From Cohnella sp. CFH 77786 (GTDB lineage: Bacteria; Bacillota; Bacilli; Paenibacillales; Paenibacillaceae), in NCBI RefSeq assembly GCF_019400745.1, contig NZ_WJIB01000004.1, positions 186,001 through 250,000 of the forward strand: a stretch of DNA of 64,000 nucleotides, given 5' to 3'. Below are positions 26,511-35,840 of this stretch, piece after piece (positions within the stretch are counted from its first letter, which is position 1; every line of letters begins with the position of its first letter). The notes under the pieces are model-generated. The model was not told the origin of the DNA. It was given only the letters and a program-made list of their open reading frames with translations, and made no database searches. The translations under genes were made by a program, and so were the position numbers.

Positions 26511-27122
26511 TCACTCCCCTTCCCGACCGGCCTTCCCGACGAAGTGCCGCTCGATTTTTCTGCTGATGAATAAAGATGCGGCGATAAACAACACGACGTA
26601 GACCCCTTCGAGTGGCCGCTCGATAAACCTGCCGACGTCATGACCGATGTAGGAAACGGCCAAGACCATGATCGCTTTGCCGCATGCGATCGCGATGATG
26701 AAGGACCGGACGTTCATCCGGGCGACGGCCGCGGCCATGTTGATGACCACGAAAGGCCCGACCGGGAACAGGCTGAGCAGGAAAACGTAGCTGAACGCAT
26801 TGCGCCGGACCCAGACGAGGGCTCGCTGCACCTTCGGTTTCCTCATCCAGCGTTCGAGGCGGGGATGGCCCGCGATGCGCCGCACGATGAGGAACGTGGT
26901 GACGCAGCCGGCCACGATCCCGATCCAGGAATAGAGAAAGCCCAGCCACATTCCGTAAACCGCCGCGTTGACGCCCACGATGAGAATGGTCGGCAGCGGG
27001 GGAACGAAAGACTTGGCAAACGTCAACAGAATGCCGGGCAGCGGACCGAGCGAACGGTAGCTTTCCAGCCATCTTCGGAGATCTTCTTCCGTGAGGGAAG
27101 ACAAATAATCGGACAGACCCAT
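26511..27122 (-). CDS. TVP38/TMEM64-family (VTT domain) membrane protein
   Basis: 203 residues with about five hydrophobic segments. The VTT-domain signatures FVPPLPTILIVGVNAAVYG, GIVAGCVTTF and LLSLFPVGPFVVINMAA are visible. These DedA-superfamily proteins are lipid scramblases or transporters. First gene of a row with the HNH and helicase genes (6-bp spacing). The ribosome binding site is weak. Confidence 0.85.
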   Translation of the reverse strand: MGLSDYLSSLTEEDLRRWLESYRSLGPLPGILLTFAKSFVPPLPTILIVGVNAAVYGMWLGFLYSWIGIVAGCVTTFLIVRRIAGHPRLERWMRKPKVQRALVWVRRNAFSYVFLLSLFPVGPFVVINMAAAVARMNVRSFIIAIACGKAIMVLAVSYIGHDVGRFIERPLEGVYVVLFIAASLFISRKIERHFVGKAGREGE

Positions 27123-27183
27123 GTTTCACCCGCGCTTGGACATGAACTCACCTTTTGAGTATACCATGGCAAGGCCAAAGAAA

Positions 27184-27207
27184 CAGGCACCCCTTGCGAG
27201 GTGCCTG
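27184..27207 (-). terminator. Hairpin terminator before the VTT gene
   Basis: CAGGCACC and GGTGCCTG form a stem; on the minus strand TTTCTTT follows. It ends the transcript from the SH3-like gene before the VTT gene. Confidence 0.6.
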
Positions 27208-27280
27208 CGGAATGTTTTAACTGCGGATATATCGGATGACCAATCGTTCCGCCTCGTTCAGGATGGAGTCTCTGATCGCC

Positions 27281-27628
27281 AGGGATGCACGCTCTAACCC
27301 GGTTTTTCCGGGCTACAGCACCTCTGAACGCAGGGATGCACGCTCTAACCCGGTTTTTCCGGGCTACAGCGCCTCTGAACGCAGGGATGCACGCTCTAAC
27401 CCGGTTTTTCCGGGCTACAGCGCCTCTGAACGCAGGGACGCACGCTCTAACCCGGTTTTTCCGGGCTACAGCGCCTCTGAACGCAGGGACGCACGCTCTA
27501 ACCCGGTTTTTCCGGGCTACAGCGCCTCTGAACGCAGGGATGCACGCTCTAACCCGGTTTTCCGGGCTACAGCGCCTATGAACGCAGGGATGCGCTCTAA
27601 CCCGGTTTTTCCGGGCTACAGCGCCTAT
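27281..27628. repeat. Seven tandem 51-bp repeats
   Basis: Units start at 27281 and recur every 51 bp, the first six nearly identical and the last shortened. Each carries the hairpin CCCGG-TTTTT-CCGGG followed by GCTACAGC and CTCTGAACGC. As 51 is a multiple of three, frames stay open (a 17-residue repeat if translated), but no ribosome binding site is present. The array follows the minus-strand SH3-like gene. No unique spacers exist, so it is not a CRISPR. Confidence 0.85.
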
Positions 27629-27667
27629 ACCTCCCCAATTTGGACGCCCCTTTCCGAAACATAGTTG

Positions 27668-29065
27668 CTATTGCATCGGCAGCCAGTTGACTTTCCAGAC
27701 ACCGTCTTTGTTCAGGGTCAACCCGAAGTGCTTGACGCTCTCGGGATCCTTGCTGCCGTCCGACATGACTACCCAAGCGGAATCGCTTTTGATTTGCTCT
27801 TCGAGACGGTAACGTTTCTGATACGTCTCCCACTGCTGCCTGCTCCGTTCTCTCCCCTCGGGGTCGTTCTCCACATCCTTGAGAAATGTCTCCAGATCGG
27901 GGGTCGCAAACTCGTGGCCTTGGGCATACAGGGCGTGCACCGTTCCATAATCCCCTTCCCGGTTCGCCTCGACGTAATACCGGAAAATCTCGAGCGGCCG
28001 CTTGCCCTTGAGCAATTCGTCGGACTTCTTCTCCGCATATTCCTGATATGCTTGCTTTTCTTCCTCGCTCATCAGCCACTTCGGGTCCGCCGGCTGCTCT
28101 CCGGATTGGTCGATGACTTTATACGCAAACGGATTCGGAATGAAATCCTTCTTGTCCACGTACCCGATATATCCGCCCGGAGCATGGAACTGATAGCGGC
28201 CGCCGACCTCCCCTTGGATCCAAATCGGTTCCAGCGCCGGCGGCGCGTCGATCGTTTGCCCGTCCTCCCGGTACACCGTCGCCCCCGGCTTCAAAAATCC
28301 TTCCTTCGCTTTCGCGGGATCCCACGCCTCGAGCGCTGAAGCCGGCACCCATTTATCCCCCGCATAAGGGGAATCGTAGGTTACGATATTCACCCTCATC
28401 CACTCGCCGTATCGCGCGGTGACCTGCAAGACCTTGCCCGGCTCCAGCTCGAAACCTGAAGGCTTCGGCTCACCGGGATACATCCGGAAGGCAACCGGAG
28501 TTTTCACGATCATCTCATACGGCTCGACTTTCTCGGCCCGGTCCTTGTCGTCCTCGGTCAAGTACCACTTCGGAATCCAGCCTTCGGACGGGATCGACGA
28601 CATCAAGGGGTTCACGACGTAGACAAAATCCCCCTGTTTCTCCTTCACGAAGTAAAACGAACCCGGCGGAGCCACGAACAAAACGGGCACCGAGCCGCCA
28701 TAGGCCTCGGGCTTCTCCAGCACCTCCACTTCGCTCTTCAGGGAATAAGGTCCCTCTCCCCACCGCATTGCCTGCGACGGTTCAGGCTGCACGGCGGAAG
28801 GCGAGGATATGTCGGGATAAAGAGATCGAGTCTGACCGTCGTCCGGCCGATTCCCCGCATAAACCGCGATTCCCGCCGCCAGCACCACCGCGAAAACCGC
28901 AATGCCCAGCGCCGCACGCCTCCCCCGTCCACCCGCCCGAACGCGTTCCCGCTCCATTTTCGCAACCTTCTCCTCTATCTTCATAATATTGTCCATCGTA
29001 AAAGTTCGGCGGACGAGCGGCTCGTTCCGCAGTCCCCGGTACCACTCCGGATTAGGCTCTTTCAT
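27668..29065 (-). CDS. Membrane-anchored SH3-like protein, sigma-factor partner
   Basis: 465 residues. Residues 1-47 are cytoplasmic (MKEPNPEWYRGLRNEPLVRR), 49-68 a membrane helix, the rest extracytoplasmic with three SH3-like stretches around 105-160, 175-235 and 245-300, then a domain of about 150 residues (WLMSEEEKQAYQEYAEKKSDEL...). It overlaps the sigma factor gene by 14 bp. The topology and coupling fit an anti-sigma factor or sensor for cell-wall signals, though the cytoplasmic part lacks a recognisable zinc anti-sigma motif. Confidence 0.7.
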   Translation of the reverse strand: MKEPNPEWYRGLRNEPLVRRTFTMDNIMKIEEKVAKMERERVRAGGRGRRAALGIAVFAVVLAAGIAVYAGNRPDDGQTRSLYPDISSPSAVQPEPSQAMRWGEGPYSLKSEVEVLEKPEAYGGSVPVLFVAPPGSFYFVKEKQGDFVYVVNPLMSSIPSEGWIPKWYLTEDDKDRAEKVEPYEMIVKTPVAFRMYPGEPKPSGFELEPGKVLQVTARYGEWMRVNIVTYDSPYAGDKWVPASALEAWDPAKAKEGFLKPGATVYREDGQTIDAPPALEPIWIQGEVGGRYQFHAPGGYIGYVDKKDFIPNPFAYKVIDQSGEQPADPKWLMSEEEKQAYQEYAEKKSDELLKGKRPLEIFRYYVEANREGDYGTVHALYAQGHEFATPDLETFLKDVENDPEGRERSRQQWETYQKRYRLEEQIKSDSAWVVMSDGSKDPESVKHFGLTLNKDGVWKVNWLPMQ

Positions 29066-29597
29066 GCGCGTACTCCCCTTTCCATGCGGCGTTCACTTTG
29101 CTTCGGGCGCGCGACAGCCGCGATTTGACCGTGCCTTCCGATACTCCCAGCAGCTGCGCGATTTCCTTCTGGGTCATGCCGTATTTGGCATCCAAGACGA
29201 GCACCTCGCGGAATTTCGCCGGCAACCTCATCACGAGCTCCCAGATCTCCTCGGACAGCATCCTCCCCATCGCGTCTTGCTCGGCGGACGGATGAGTTTC
29301 CCGCGTCACTTGCCGATCCACCAGCATGACCTTGCGCACGAACGCCGCCCTCCGATGGTTGACGGCGATATTGCGGGTAATCGCGAGCAGCCACGTCCGC
29401 ATCGACGATTCGCCCCGGAACGAGCCGATCTTCCGGTACACCCGCAGAAACACGTCCTGGGAAACGTCATCCGCCATCTCCGGGCTGCGGGTCAGCAAGA
29501 ACGCGTAATTCCACACGTCCTTCCCGTACGTCACCATCAACTCCCGGAAGCCGTCCGCGTCCAATCGCTCGACCAGCTTCCAATATTCCCGCTCCAT
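29052..29597 (-). CDS. ECF-type RNA polymerase sigma factor
   Basis: 181 residues with sigma region 2 (DDVSQDVFLRVYRKIGSF, RTWLLAITRNIAVNHRR) and region 4 (VLVLDAKYGMTQKEIAQLLG, TVKSRLSRARSKV). The ATG at 29597 follows GAGGTGA. The overlap with the membrane SH3-like gene suggests co-regulation as a sigma/anti-sigma pair. Candidate autoregulatory promoter at 29614-29642. Confidence 0.9.
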   Translation of the reverse strand: MEREYWKLVERLDADGFRELMVTYGKDVWNYAFLLTRSPEMADDVSQDVFLRVYRKIGSFRGESSMRTWLLAITRNIAVNHRRAAFVRKVMLVDRQVTRETHPSAEQDAMGRMLSEEIWELVMRLPAKFREVLVLDAKYGMTQKEIAQLLGVSEGTVKSRLSRARSKVNAAWKGEYAHERA

Positions 29598-29613
29598 AAA
29601 TTCACCTCGACCA

Positions 29614-29642
29614 TTAGACAACGCAAACGTCCCGTTAGTTCC
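29614..29642 (-). promoter_or_regulatory. Candidate ECF-type promoter of the sigma operon
   Basis: Read on the minus strand, GGAACT and GTCTAA are separated by 17 bp. The start site would fall right at the ribosome binding site, which makes the leader unusually short and the call uncertain. Confidence 0.3.
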
Positions 29643-29717
29643 GCCGTGTTTTCAAGTTATCGGATTCGCGCCGGGTGGGAATCGTACACAGAGAAGGTCC
29701 GAAAGGAGGCTGACGGC

Positions 29718-29846
29718 GTGGAGAGCACCGAGGAATTCGTCAAGAAGCTCAAGGACAACGAGAAAAAGCAGGAACACAACCGAAGACATGGCGAGGGGGA
29801 TCCGGGCAAAGTGCTGCCGAACAAACGCAAAGGCACGATGAAATGA
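29718..29846 (+). CDS. 42-residue basic small protein
   Basis: The GTG at 29718 follows AAAGGAGG by 8 bp. The product begins MESTEEFVKKLKDNEKKQEH and ends GKVLPNKRKGTMK: highly charged, no membrane segment. It is divergent from the sigma gene. Composition resembles small spore or cytosolic proteins of Bacillales, but no family was recognised. Confidence 0.55.
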   Translation: MESTEEFVKKLKDNEKKQEHNRRHGEGDPGKVLPNKRKGTMK

Positions 29847-29970
29847 ATAGACATCGCCGCCGAGTGACAGCCATGGCATCCGGGAGACCGGGGTCATGGC
29901 TTTTCGTGCGACAGGAGGGAATTCCCTTTACAGCCGGCGGGAAATGACGATACTTAGAGAAGAAGGCATC

Positions 29971-30423
29971 ATGCAGCACGACAATCGAACTCAGAAGGGG
30001 ACTTTTTCTAAAATGGTGGATTTTGCGAAAATCGATTATTGGGCCGTGATACTGGCTGCGCTGGCGACGATGGTTCTCGGGTTTCTATGGTACTCTCCCG
30101 TGCTGTTCGGCAAAGCCTGGGTCAAGCAGATGGGCAAGAAAATGGAGGACATGTCCGGCGGAGGCGCGCTGACTTACGTGCTGACGGCACTGACCGCGCT
30201 GGGCGGTTCCTTCATCCTGGCGCTGCTCGTTACCCTGGGCGGGGAAGCGACGATCGGCTGCGGCTTGGGCTTGGGACTGCTGCTCGGCCTCGCCGTGTCC
30301 CTCAAAATCGGCATGAACTACCTGTTCGAAGGCCGCTCGCCGACGCTGTACCTGATCACGGTCGGCTATCATATCGTTTCGTTCCTCGTCAGCGGACTGA
30401 TCATCGGCGCCATGCAAGGGTGA
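29971..30423 (+). CDS. DUF1761 membrane protein
   Basis: 150 residues with four hydrophobic segments. The pattern DYWAVILAALATMVLGFLWYSPVLFGKAW is the DUF1761 signature. The ATG at 29971 lies after GAAGAAGG; an in-frame ATG at 29944 and another at 30013 (MVDFAKI) are alternatives. Function unknown. Confidence 0.75.
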   Translation: MQHDNRTQKGTFSKMVDFAKIDYWAVILAALATMVLGFLWYSPVLFGKAWVKQMGKKMEDMSGGGALTYVLTALTALGGSFILALLVTLGGEATIGCGLGLGLLLGLAVSLKIGMNYLFEGRSPTLYLITVGYHIVSFLVSGLIIGAMQG

Positions 30424-30468
30424 ACGCCGCCGCATAGGGCGGACACACCCTCGCAGCCACAGCCAATT

Positions 30469-30552
30469 AAAACGGCTACGCCGTCCTTTTCGGACGGATA
30501 GACGTTTTATCGGAGGTGATTCAGAAAACGGATGTTATACTTTCTGAATCAC
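30469..30552 (+). repeat. Dispersed double-hairpin repeat, copy 2
   Basis: 84 bp nearly identical to 1239-1328. Here the second stem is perfect (GATTCAGAAA / TTTCTGAATC). It lies between the convergent DUF1761 and MFS genes, unlike copy 1, which precedes a gene. Confidence 0.7.
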
Positions 30553-30554
30553 GC

Positions 30555-30591
30555 AAAAAAGCGCCTTCGCGGACGGCCGCGGAGGCGCTTT
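30555..30591 (-). terminator. Rho-independent terminator of the MFS gene
   Basis: AAAGCGCCT and AGGCGCTTT enclose a further CGCGG/CCGCG pairing; on the minus strand TTTTTT follows. Confidence 0.8.
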
Positions 30592-30603
30592 GCCATGCCA
30601 AGG

Positions 30604-31830
30604 TTATCCCTGCTTCAAACGGGGAGCGAGCCGACCCCGCATGAACAGCCAGCTCAGCATCGGGGCGCTGCCGATCAGCAGCATCATCCAATTGATGACC
30701 ATGGGCGCCTTGCTGATGCTCAACGTGACGATGAATACCGTCATCCCGACGATTCTCCCCGCGTTGAGCGAGAGCTCCCGCAGCACCACGTACTCCGCCC
30801 GCTGCCGGACGCTCTGTTCGTTCGTGCCGATCAGATCGAACACCGAGGACGTCATCGGGATCGTGAAGAACGGGATGAACAGCGAAGTGCCGATGCCGAA
30901 GACGAGCAGCGTCGTGAAGTTCACGCCGAAGAAGAAAGGCAGGATCACGAGGGTCATCGCCACCGTGCCGACCAGCATGCCGATTCTCCGCCAGCGCGGC
31001 TTCAGCCATCGGCCGACGGCGTAGAAGGTGACGAACGCGACGATCTGCGTGATCGACGAATAGTTTCCGAGCTTCATTTCGCTGCCGGTGTGAATGTAGA
31101 CGAGCAGCCCGATCATGACGCCGAAGACGGTCTCGCGGAAGCCTTGGGCGATCAGCGCCCCGATGACCGGACGCCACGGACTGTCCGGAATCCGCCAGAT
31201 TCGCACGGGCAACCCCCATTCGTACCGGCCCTCCATCTTTCGGTTATGCAGCAGGAAACTGACCAATACCCCCGCCACGAAAACGCCGAGCGATACCATG
31301 AACATGATTCGGTACCCGCGCTCCCCCGACATATGGGAGATCAAATAGCCGGAGGCCCAAGGAGCCGCCATGCCGACGAGGGAACCGGTCACCCCGGTAA
31401 GTCCGTTGAATTTATCGCGGTTGCGGGCATCCGTCGCTTCGAAATAGACCACGTTGAAACCGAGCCAGAACATGCCGACCGCAATCCCCTGCACCATGCC
31501 GAGAAGCCAGACATAATGGGCGGCCCCCTTGCCCAGCAGCAGCACGATCCCGTAAAAACACGCCGACACCGCGATTCCGATCCGCAAGCACGTGCCGCTC
31601 CGCCCCCGTTTGGCCCAACAGCCCCCCACCCAGAAGGTGATCGCCATGAAAACGTGGGTGAGCAGCGTAAACCAGCCGAGAAGCACGAAGTTATGCGTCG
31701 CTTTCCATATGTAGATACCCAGGAACGTCCCGGATATCATGGTCGCCGTTACGAATAGTCCGTTCACCAGCAGCAAAAGCCGGGTCTGGCCGTCGAGCCG
31801 CCCGTTGCCGGAAGTATTGCCTAAGGGCAT
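30604..31830 (-). CDS. MFS transporter
   Basis: 408 residues with about twelve hydrophobic segments. The ATG at 31830 (MPLGNTSG) lies 8 bp after AAGGAGA; an upstream ATG at 31878 lacks a site. The loop GGCWAKRGRSGTCLRIG between helices 2 and 3 is the usual MFS motif A region. Substrate unknown. It follows two ABC exporter genes on the same strand by about 90 bp and could be part of the same efflux transcript. Confidence 0.8.
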   Translation of the reverse strand: MPLGNTSGNGRLDGQTRLLLLVNGLFVTATMISGTFLGIYIWKATHNFVLLGWFTLLTHVFMAITFWVGGCWAKRGRSGTCLRIGIAVSACFYGIVLLLGKGAAHYVWLLGMVQGIAVGMFWLGFNVVYFEATDARNRDKFNGLTGVTGSLVGMAAPWASGYLISHMSGERGYRIMFMVSLGVFVAGVLVSFLLHNRKMEGRYEWGLPVRIWRIPDSPWRPVIGALIAQGFRETVFGVMIGLLVYIHTGSEMKLGNYSSITQIVAFVTFYAVGRWLKPRWRRIGMLVGTVAMTLVILPFFFGVNFTTLLVFGIGTSLFIPFFTIPMTSSVFDLIGTNEQSVRQRAEYVVLRELSLNAGRIVGMTVFIVTLSISKAPMVINWMMLLIGSAPMLSWLFMRGRLAPRLKQG

Positions 31831-31918
31831 GCGGCCTGTCTCCTTTGCTAGGACTGTAAGAGCGGTGCCGGTTTCCATCCGAACACCGTCTTACTCTGCC
31901 CAAAAAAGGAGACCTCGA

Positions 31919-33793
31919 TTAGTGCCCGGCGGCCGATTCGAGATGGCCGAACTGGTTCATGAACATGCCGTAGTATACGCCTTGGCGGGCCATCAGCTCA
32001 TCGTGGCTGCCTTGCTCGACGATTTGCCCCTGATCGATGACCATGATGCGGTCCGCCTCGCGGATCGTGTTCAGCCTGTGGGCGATAATGAAGGACGTCC
32101 GCCCTTTCATCGCCTGCAGCAGGGCTTCCTGGATCTGCAGCTCCGTCCGGGTGTCGATGCTGCTCGTCGCTTCGTCCAGGATCAGAATCGAAGGCTTGGC
32201 CAGAAATACCCGCGCGATGGCCAGCAGCTGGCGCTGGCCTTGGCTGAGATTGCCCCCGTTCTCCGAGAGCACCGTGTCGTAGCCGTTCGGCAGCCTGCGG
32301 ATGAACGCCTCCGCGCCCGCCATCGAGGCGGCCTCCCGAATTTCCCCGTCCGTCGCGTCCGGCTTGCCGTAGCCGATATTTTCCTTGATCGTGCCCGAAA
32401 ACAAATACGTGTCCTGCAGCACGATCCCGAAGCAGCGCCTAAGGCTGTCCAGCGTATAGTCGCGGATATCCCTGCCGTCGATTCGGATAGAGCCCCCGGT
32501 CACGTCGTAGAAACGCGTCAGCAGGTTCACGATCGTCGTCTTGCCCGCGCCGGTCGGACCGACGAGCGCCGTGCTGCTGCCGGCCGGCGCCTCGAAGCTG
32601 ATGTCGCGCAGGATCGGAACGTCCGGACGGTAGCCGAAGTCGACCCGCTCGAAGCGGACGTGTCCGTCCGGACGGTCGAGCGGCACCGCTTCCGGCCGGT
32701 CCGCAGGCTCCTCTTCCTCGTCCAGCACCTCGAACACCCGCTCCGCCCCCGCGATGCCGGATTGGAGCAGGTTGAAGGTGTTAGCCAAATCATTGAGGGG
32801 CCGCACGAACTGACGCGAGTAGCTCAGGAAGCTGGCGATCACGCCGACGGTGATGAGGCTTTCCACGGCCAGCCAAGCCCCGGTGATCGCGATGGCGGCG
32901 AACCCGAGGTTGCCGATCACGTTCATGATGGGCATGAGGAAGCCGGAGCGGATTTGCGCCTGGATGCCTACCCGGCACAATTCCTCGTTGATGGCGTCGA
33001 ACTCGCGGATGACCTCCTGTTCCCGGTTAAACGCCTTGACGATGTGGATGCCGGAAATCGTCTCCTCCACGTGGCCGTTTAACACCCCAAGGCGGACCTG
33101 CTGCTCCTTGAAGAGAGGCCCGGTCTTGCGCGCGATCGTCTTCGTGAGCAGAAACACCGCAGGAACCGTAATCAGGCTCGCCAGCGTCAGAAGCGGGCTC
33201 AAATAGAGCATCATGGCGAGCGCGCCCAGGATGGAGATCGAGCCGGTCATCGCCTGCACGACGGCTTGCGCCACCGTCGTGCTGACGTTGTCGATGTCGT
33301 TGGAAAGCCGGCTCATCAATTCCCCGTGGGAACGCGTGTCGAAGAAGCGGAGCGGAAGCTTCTGGATTTTGGCGAACAGCGCGCGCCGCAGGCTCATGAC
33401 CATCCGCTGCGACACGCCCGCCATCAGCCAGCCTTGCGCGAACGTGAGCGCCCCGTCGGTCGCATACGCAGACACAAGCGCGATCAGGGCGATTTCCAAT
33501 CGGGTGAAATCGACGTAGCCGCCTTCGGGCGACATGGAATCGATGGCGACGCCGATCAAGTAGGGCCCGGCCAGCGTAATCGCGGAGTCGGCGAGCACCA
33601 TGGCGAAGATGAACGCCAGCAGCGCCTTTTCCTTGCCGAAATAAGACCACAGACGCCGCAGCGTCGTTTTCCAATCCTTGGGCTTGGCAACGGGACCTCC
33701 GCGTCCGGGATGACCCCCGCCGAAACCGCCGATGCCCGGTCCGGCGGCGGGTCTTGCGCTTGCAGCGGACGGATTATTGGGCGCTTGGGACAT
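31919..33793 (-). CDS. ABC exporter, fused permease-ATPase (second subunit)
   Basis: 624 residues. A Gly/Pro-rich N-terminus, six membrane helices at about 55-330, then an ATPase with Walker A GPTGAGKTT, a divergent signature LSQGQRQ and Walker B ILILDEATSSID, and the H-loop AHRLNT. The start lies 20 bp inside the preceding ABC gene, a sign of a heterodimeric exporter (BmrCD/LmrCD type). Likely substrates are drugs, lipids or peptides. Confidence 0.9.
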   Translation of the reverse strand: MSQAPNNPSAASARPAAGPGIGGFGGGHPGRGGPVAKPKDWKTTLRRLWSYFGKEKALLAFIFAMVLADSAITLAGPYLIGVAIDSMSPEGGYVDFTRLEIALIALVSAYATDGALTFAQGWLMAGVSQRMVMSLRRALFAKIQKLPLRFFDTRSHGELMSRLSNDIDNVSTTVAQAVVQAMTGSISILGALAMMLYLSPLLTLASLITVPAVFLLTKTIARKTGPLFKEQQVRLGVLNGHVEETISGIHIVKAFNREQEVIREFDAINEELCRVGIQAQIRSGFLMPIMNVIGNLGFAAIAITGAWLAVESLITVGVIASFLSYSRQFVRPLNDLANTFNLLQSGIAGAERVFEVLDEEEEPADRPEAVPLDRPDGHVRFERVDFGYRPDVPILRDISFEAPAGSSTALVGPTGAGKTTIVNLLTRFYDVTGGSIRIDGRDIRDYTLDSLRRCFGIVLQDTYLFSGTIKENIGYGKPDATDGEIREAASMAGAEAFIRRLPNGYDTVLSENGGNLSQGQRQLLAIARVFLAKPSILILDEATSSIDTRTELQIQEALLQAMKGRTSFIIAHRLNTIREADRIMVIDQGQIVEQGSHDELMARQGVYYGMFMNQFGHLESAAGH

Positions 33794-35522
33794 CCGCCTT
33801 CGCCTCCTTCCCGATCTGCGATCGGAAAATTTCCTGATATGCGCGGCAGCTCTCGAGCAGTCGTTCGTGCGAGCCGATCCCCGAGATTCGCCCGTCGTCC
33901 AGCACGACGATCCGGTCGGCGTCGATGACGGAGGTGATGCGCTGGGCGATCACCAGGCAGGTGATCCCTTGCGCGTACGCCTTGAGCGCCTCCTTGATCC
34001 GGGTTTCCGTCGCCGTGTCCACCGCGCTCGTGCTGTCGTCCAGGATCAAGATGTCCGGCTTGCGGACGAGCGCCCGGGCGATCGAGAGCCGCTGCTTCTG
34101 GCCTCCGGAGAGGTTGACTCCTCCTTGTCCGAGCCGCGCCGCGTACCCTTCGGGGAAGGACAGGACGAACGGCTCCGCCTGGGCCATTCGGGCGGCTTCC
34201 GCAATCTCTTCCATGGAGGCGTCTTCTTTGCCCCACCGGATATTGTTCTCGATCGTCCCGGTGAACAGGACGGATTTCTGGGGCACGACGGCGATTTTCC
34301 GCCTCAGGAGGCTGGGGTCGAGCGTCCTGACGTCCACGCCGTCGATGAGGACCGTGCCGGACGTCGCATCGTAGAACCGGGGGATGAGGCTGACCAGCGT
34401 CGTTTTGCCCGCCCCCGTGGAACCGATAATCCCGATCGTTTCCCCCGGCATGCAGGCGAAAGAAACGTCGCGCAGCACCGGATCCCCGGACGCCCCCTCA
34501 TAGGAGAAGGTGACCCGGTCGAACTCGATTTTGGCAGCGTTCCCGGCGCGGTTGCCGGACGGCGGCGCCTGCTCCATCCGGCCGTTTTCCGCGAACACCT
34601 CTCCGATCCGCTCCGCCGAAGCTTTCGCTCGGACGAACATGTTGAACACGAACGAAATCATGAGCAGCGAGAACAAGATCTGCGTCATGTAATGAATGAA
34701 CGCGAGAATGTCCCCGACCTGCATCTGCCCGGCGTTCACCCGCTGGCCCCCGAGCCAGAGGATAGCCGCGATGCCGAAGTTGACCGTCAGCATCACGCCG
34801 GGACTGAACGTCGCCATCACCCGCGCCGCCGCCGTGGCCCGAAGCCGGTATTCGTCATTCGCGCGCGCGAACTTCTCCGACTCGTGTTCGAACCGGTGAA
34901 ACGCCTTGACGACGCGCACCCCCGACAAATACTCCCTGGTGGCTCCGTTCATTCGGTCCAGCGCCGCCTGCACCTTCGCGAACAGGGGGAACCCCGTTTT
35001 CATGTTGAAAAAGATGAGCAGCCCCACGATCGGGACCACGACGAGCAGCACGACGGCCAACCGGGGATTCAGGTGCACCGCCATGATCAGGCTTCCGATG
35101 CAAATGAGCGGCGCTTTGACGAAAATGCGCATGAGTCCGTTCACGAAGTTCTGGACTTGCGTCACGTCGTTGGTAATGCGGGTCATGAGCGACGGCCGTT
35201 CGAACTTGTCGATGCTCCCGAACGTGAACGACTGGATGCGCCGGAACAGGTCGGACCGCACGTCCGTGCCGAACCGCTGCGACACCCGGCTGGCGATCAG
35301 GTTGCGGATCGTCGCGCCCAGCGCCCCGATCGCGGTCACCAGCAGCATCCAGCCTCCCAGGCGGAGCACCTCGTGAAGATTCCGCTCGGTGACACCGTCG
35401 TCGACCATGCGGGCCATGATCGTCGGCAGCAGCAGATCGGAGGCCGATTCGACCATCAGGAAGAAGATAGCGACGCTAAACCACTTGCCGTATTTCCGGA
35501 TATAGGGATGAAAAATGCGCAC
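33774..35522 (-). CDS. ABC exporter, fused permease-ATPase (first subunit)
   Basis: 582 residues from the GTG at 35522, which follows AAAGGAGG by 7 bp; the frame is open upstream but the extra residues are not hydrophobic. Six membrane helices at 15-300, Walker A GSTGAGKTT, signature LSGGQKQ, Walker B ILILDDSTSAVD with Asp in place of the catalytic Glu, and the H-loop as AQRITS, where Gln replaces the switch His. These changes suggest a degenerate ATP site, as in asymmetric heterodimers, with the partner encoded just downstream carrying the intact Glu. Confidence 0.9.
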   Translation of the reverse strand: MRIFHPYIRKYGKWFSVAIFFLMVESASDLLLPTIMARMVDDGVTERNLHEVLRLGGWMLLVTAIGALGATIRNLIASRVSQRFGTDVRSDLFRRIQSFTFGSIDKFERPSLMTRITNDVTQVQNFVNGLMRIFVKAPLICIGSLIMAVHLNPRLAVVLLVVVPIVGLLIFFNMKTGFPLFAKVQAALDRMNGATREYLSGVRVVKAFHRFEHESEKFARANDEYRLRATAAARVMATFSPGVMLTVNFGIAAILWLGGQRVNAGQMQVGDILAFIHYMTQILFSLLMISFVFNMFVRAKASAERIGEVFAENGRMEQAPPSGNRAGNAAKIEFDRVTFSYEGASGDPVLRDVSFACMPGETIGIIGSTGAGKTTLVSLIPRFYDATSGTVLIDGVDVRTLDPSLLRRKIAVVPQKSVLFTGTIENNIRWGKEDASMEEIAEAARMAQAEPFVLSFPEGYAARLGQGGVNLSGGQKQRLSIARALVRKPDILILDDSTSAVDTATETRIKEALKAYAQGITCLVIAQRITSVIDADRIVVLDDGRISGIGSHERLLESCRAYQEIFRSQIGKEAKADVPSAQ

Positions 35523-35840
35523 CAGACAGCCTCCTTTGACGCAATCTGCGATGGAGTGAAAAAGCGGGAAGAACCGTTCGAATCCCCTGCAAGTTCTAAG
35601 ATACCGCTGCGCGGGGCAAAAGTCACGGGCACCCCCGTCCCTTTGACAGCGCCTGAAGTTCGCGTTAATTTGGTTAGAGGGATGGATGTCGGATGGATGG
35701 CGAGGGACAAGCATCTAGCCGATCGTTACCGGCATGATGCCATCGAACCCGGTCGGATGGAATTGCGTTGGCTCGCGGAAATAAGATGTTCCGGTAACGT
35801 TATTAATGAAGCAGACGGCACTAGGAGCGCATTAAGGAGC
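35523..35840. other. 318-bp divergent intergenic region
   Basis: It separates the ABC exporter genes from mqnB and should hold both promoters. No repeat, RNA motif or small gene was recognised. Confidence 0.4.

Noticed and set aside
27281..27628. Possible CRISPR array
   Set aside because: Whole 51-bp units repeat without unique spacers and no cas genes are near.
27236..27664. An open frame across the 51-bp repeats encoding a 17-residue repeat
   Set aside because: No ribosome binding site, and all frames stay open because the unit is a multiple of three; the DNA repeat and its hairpins explain it.
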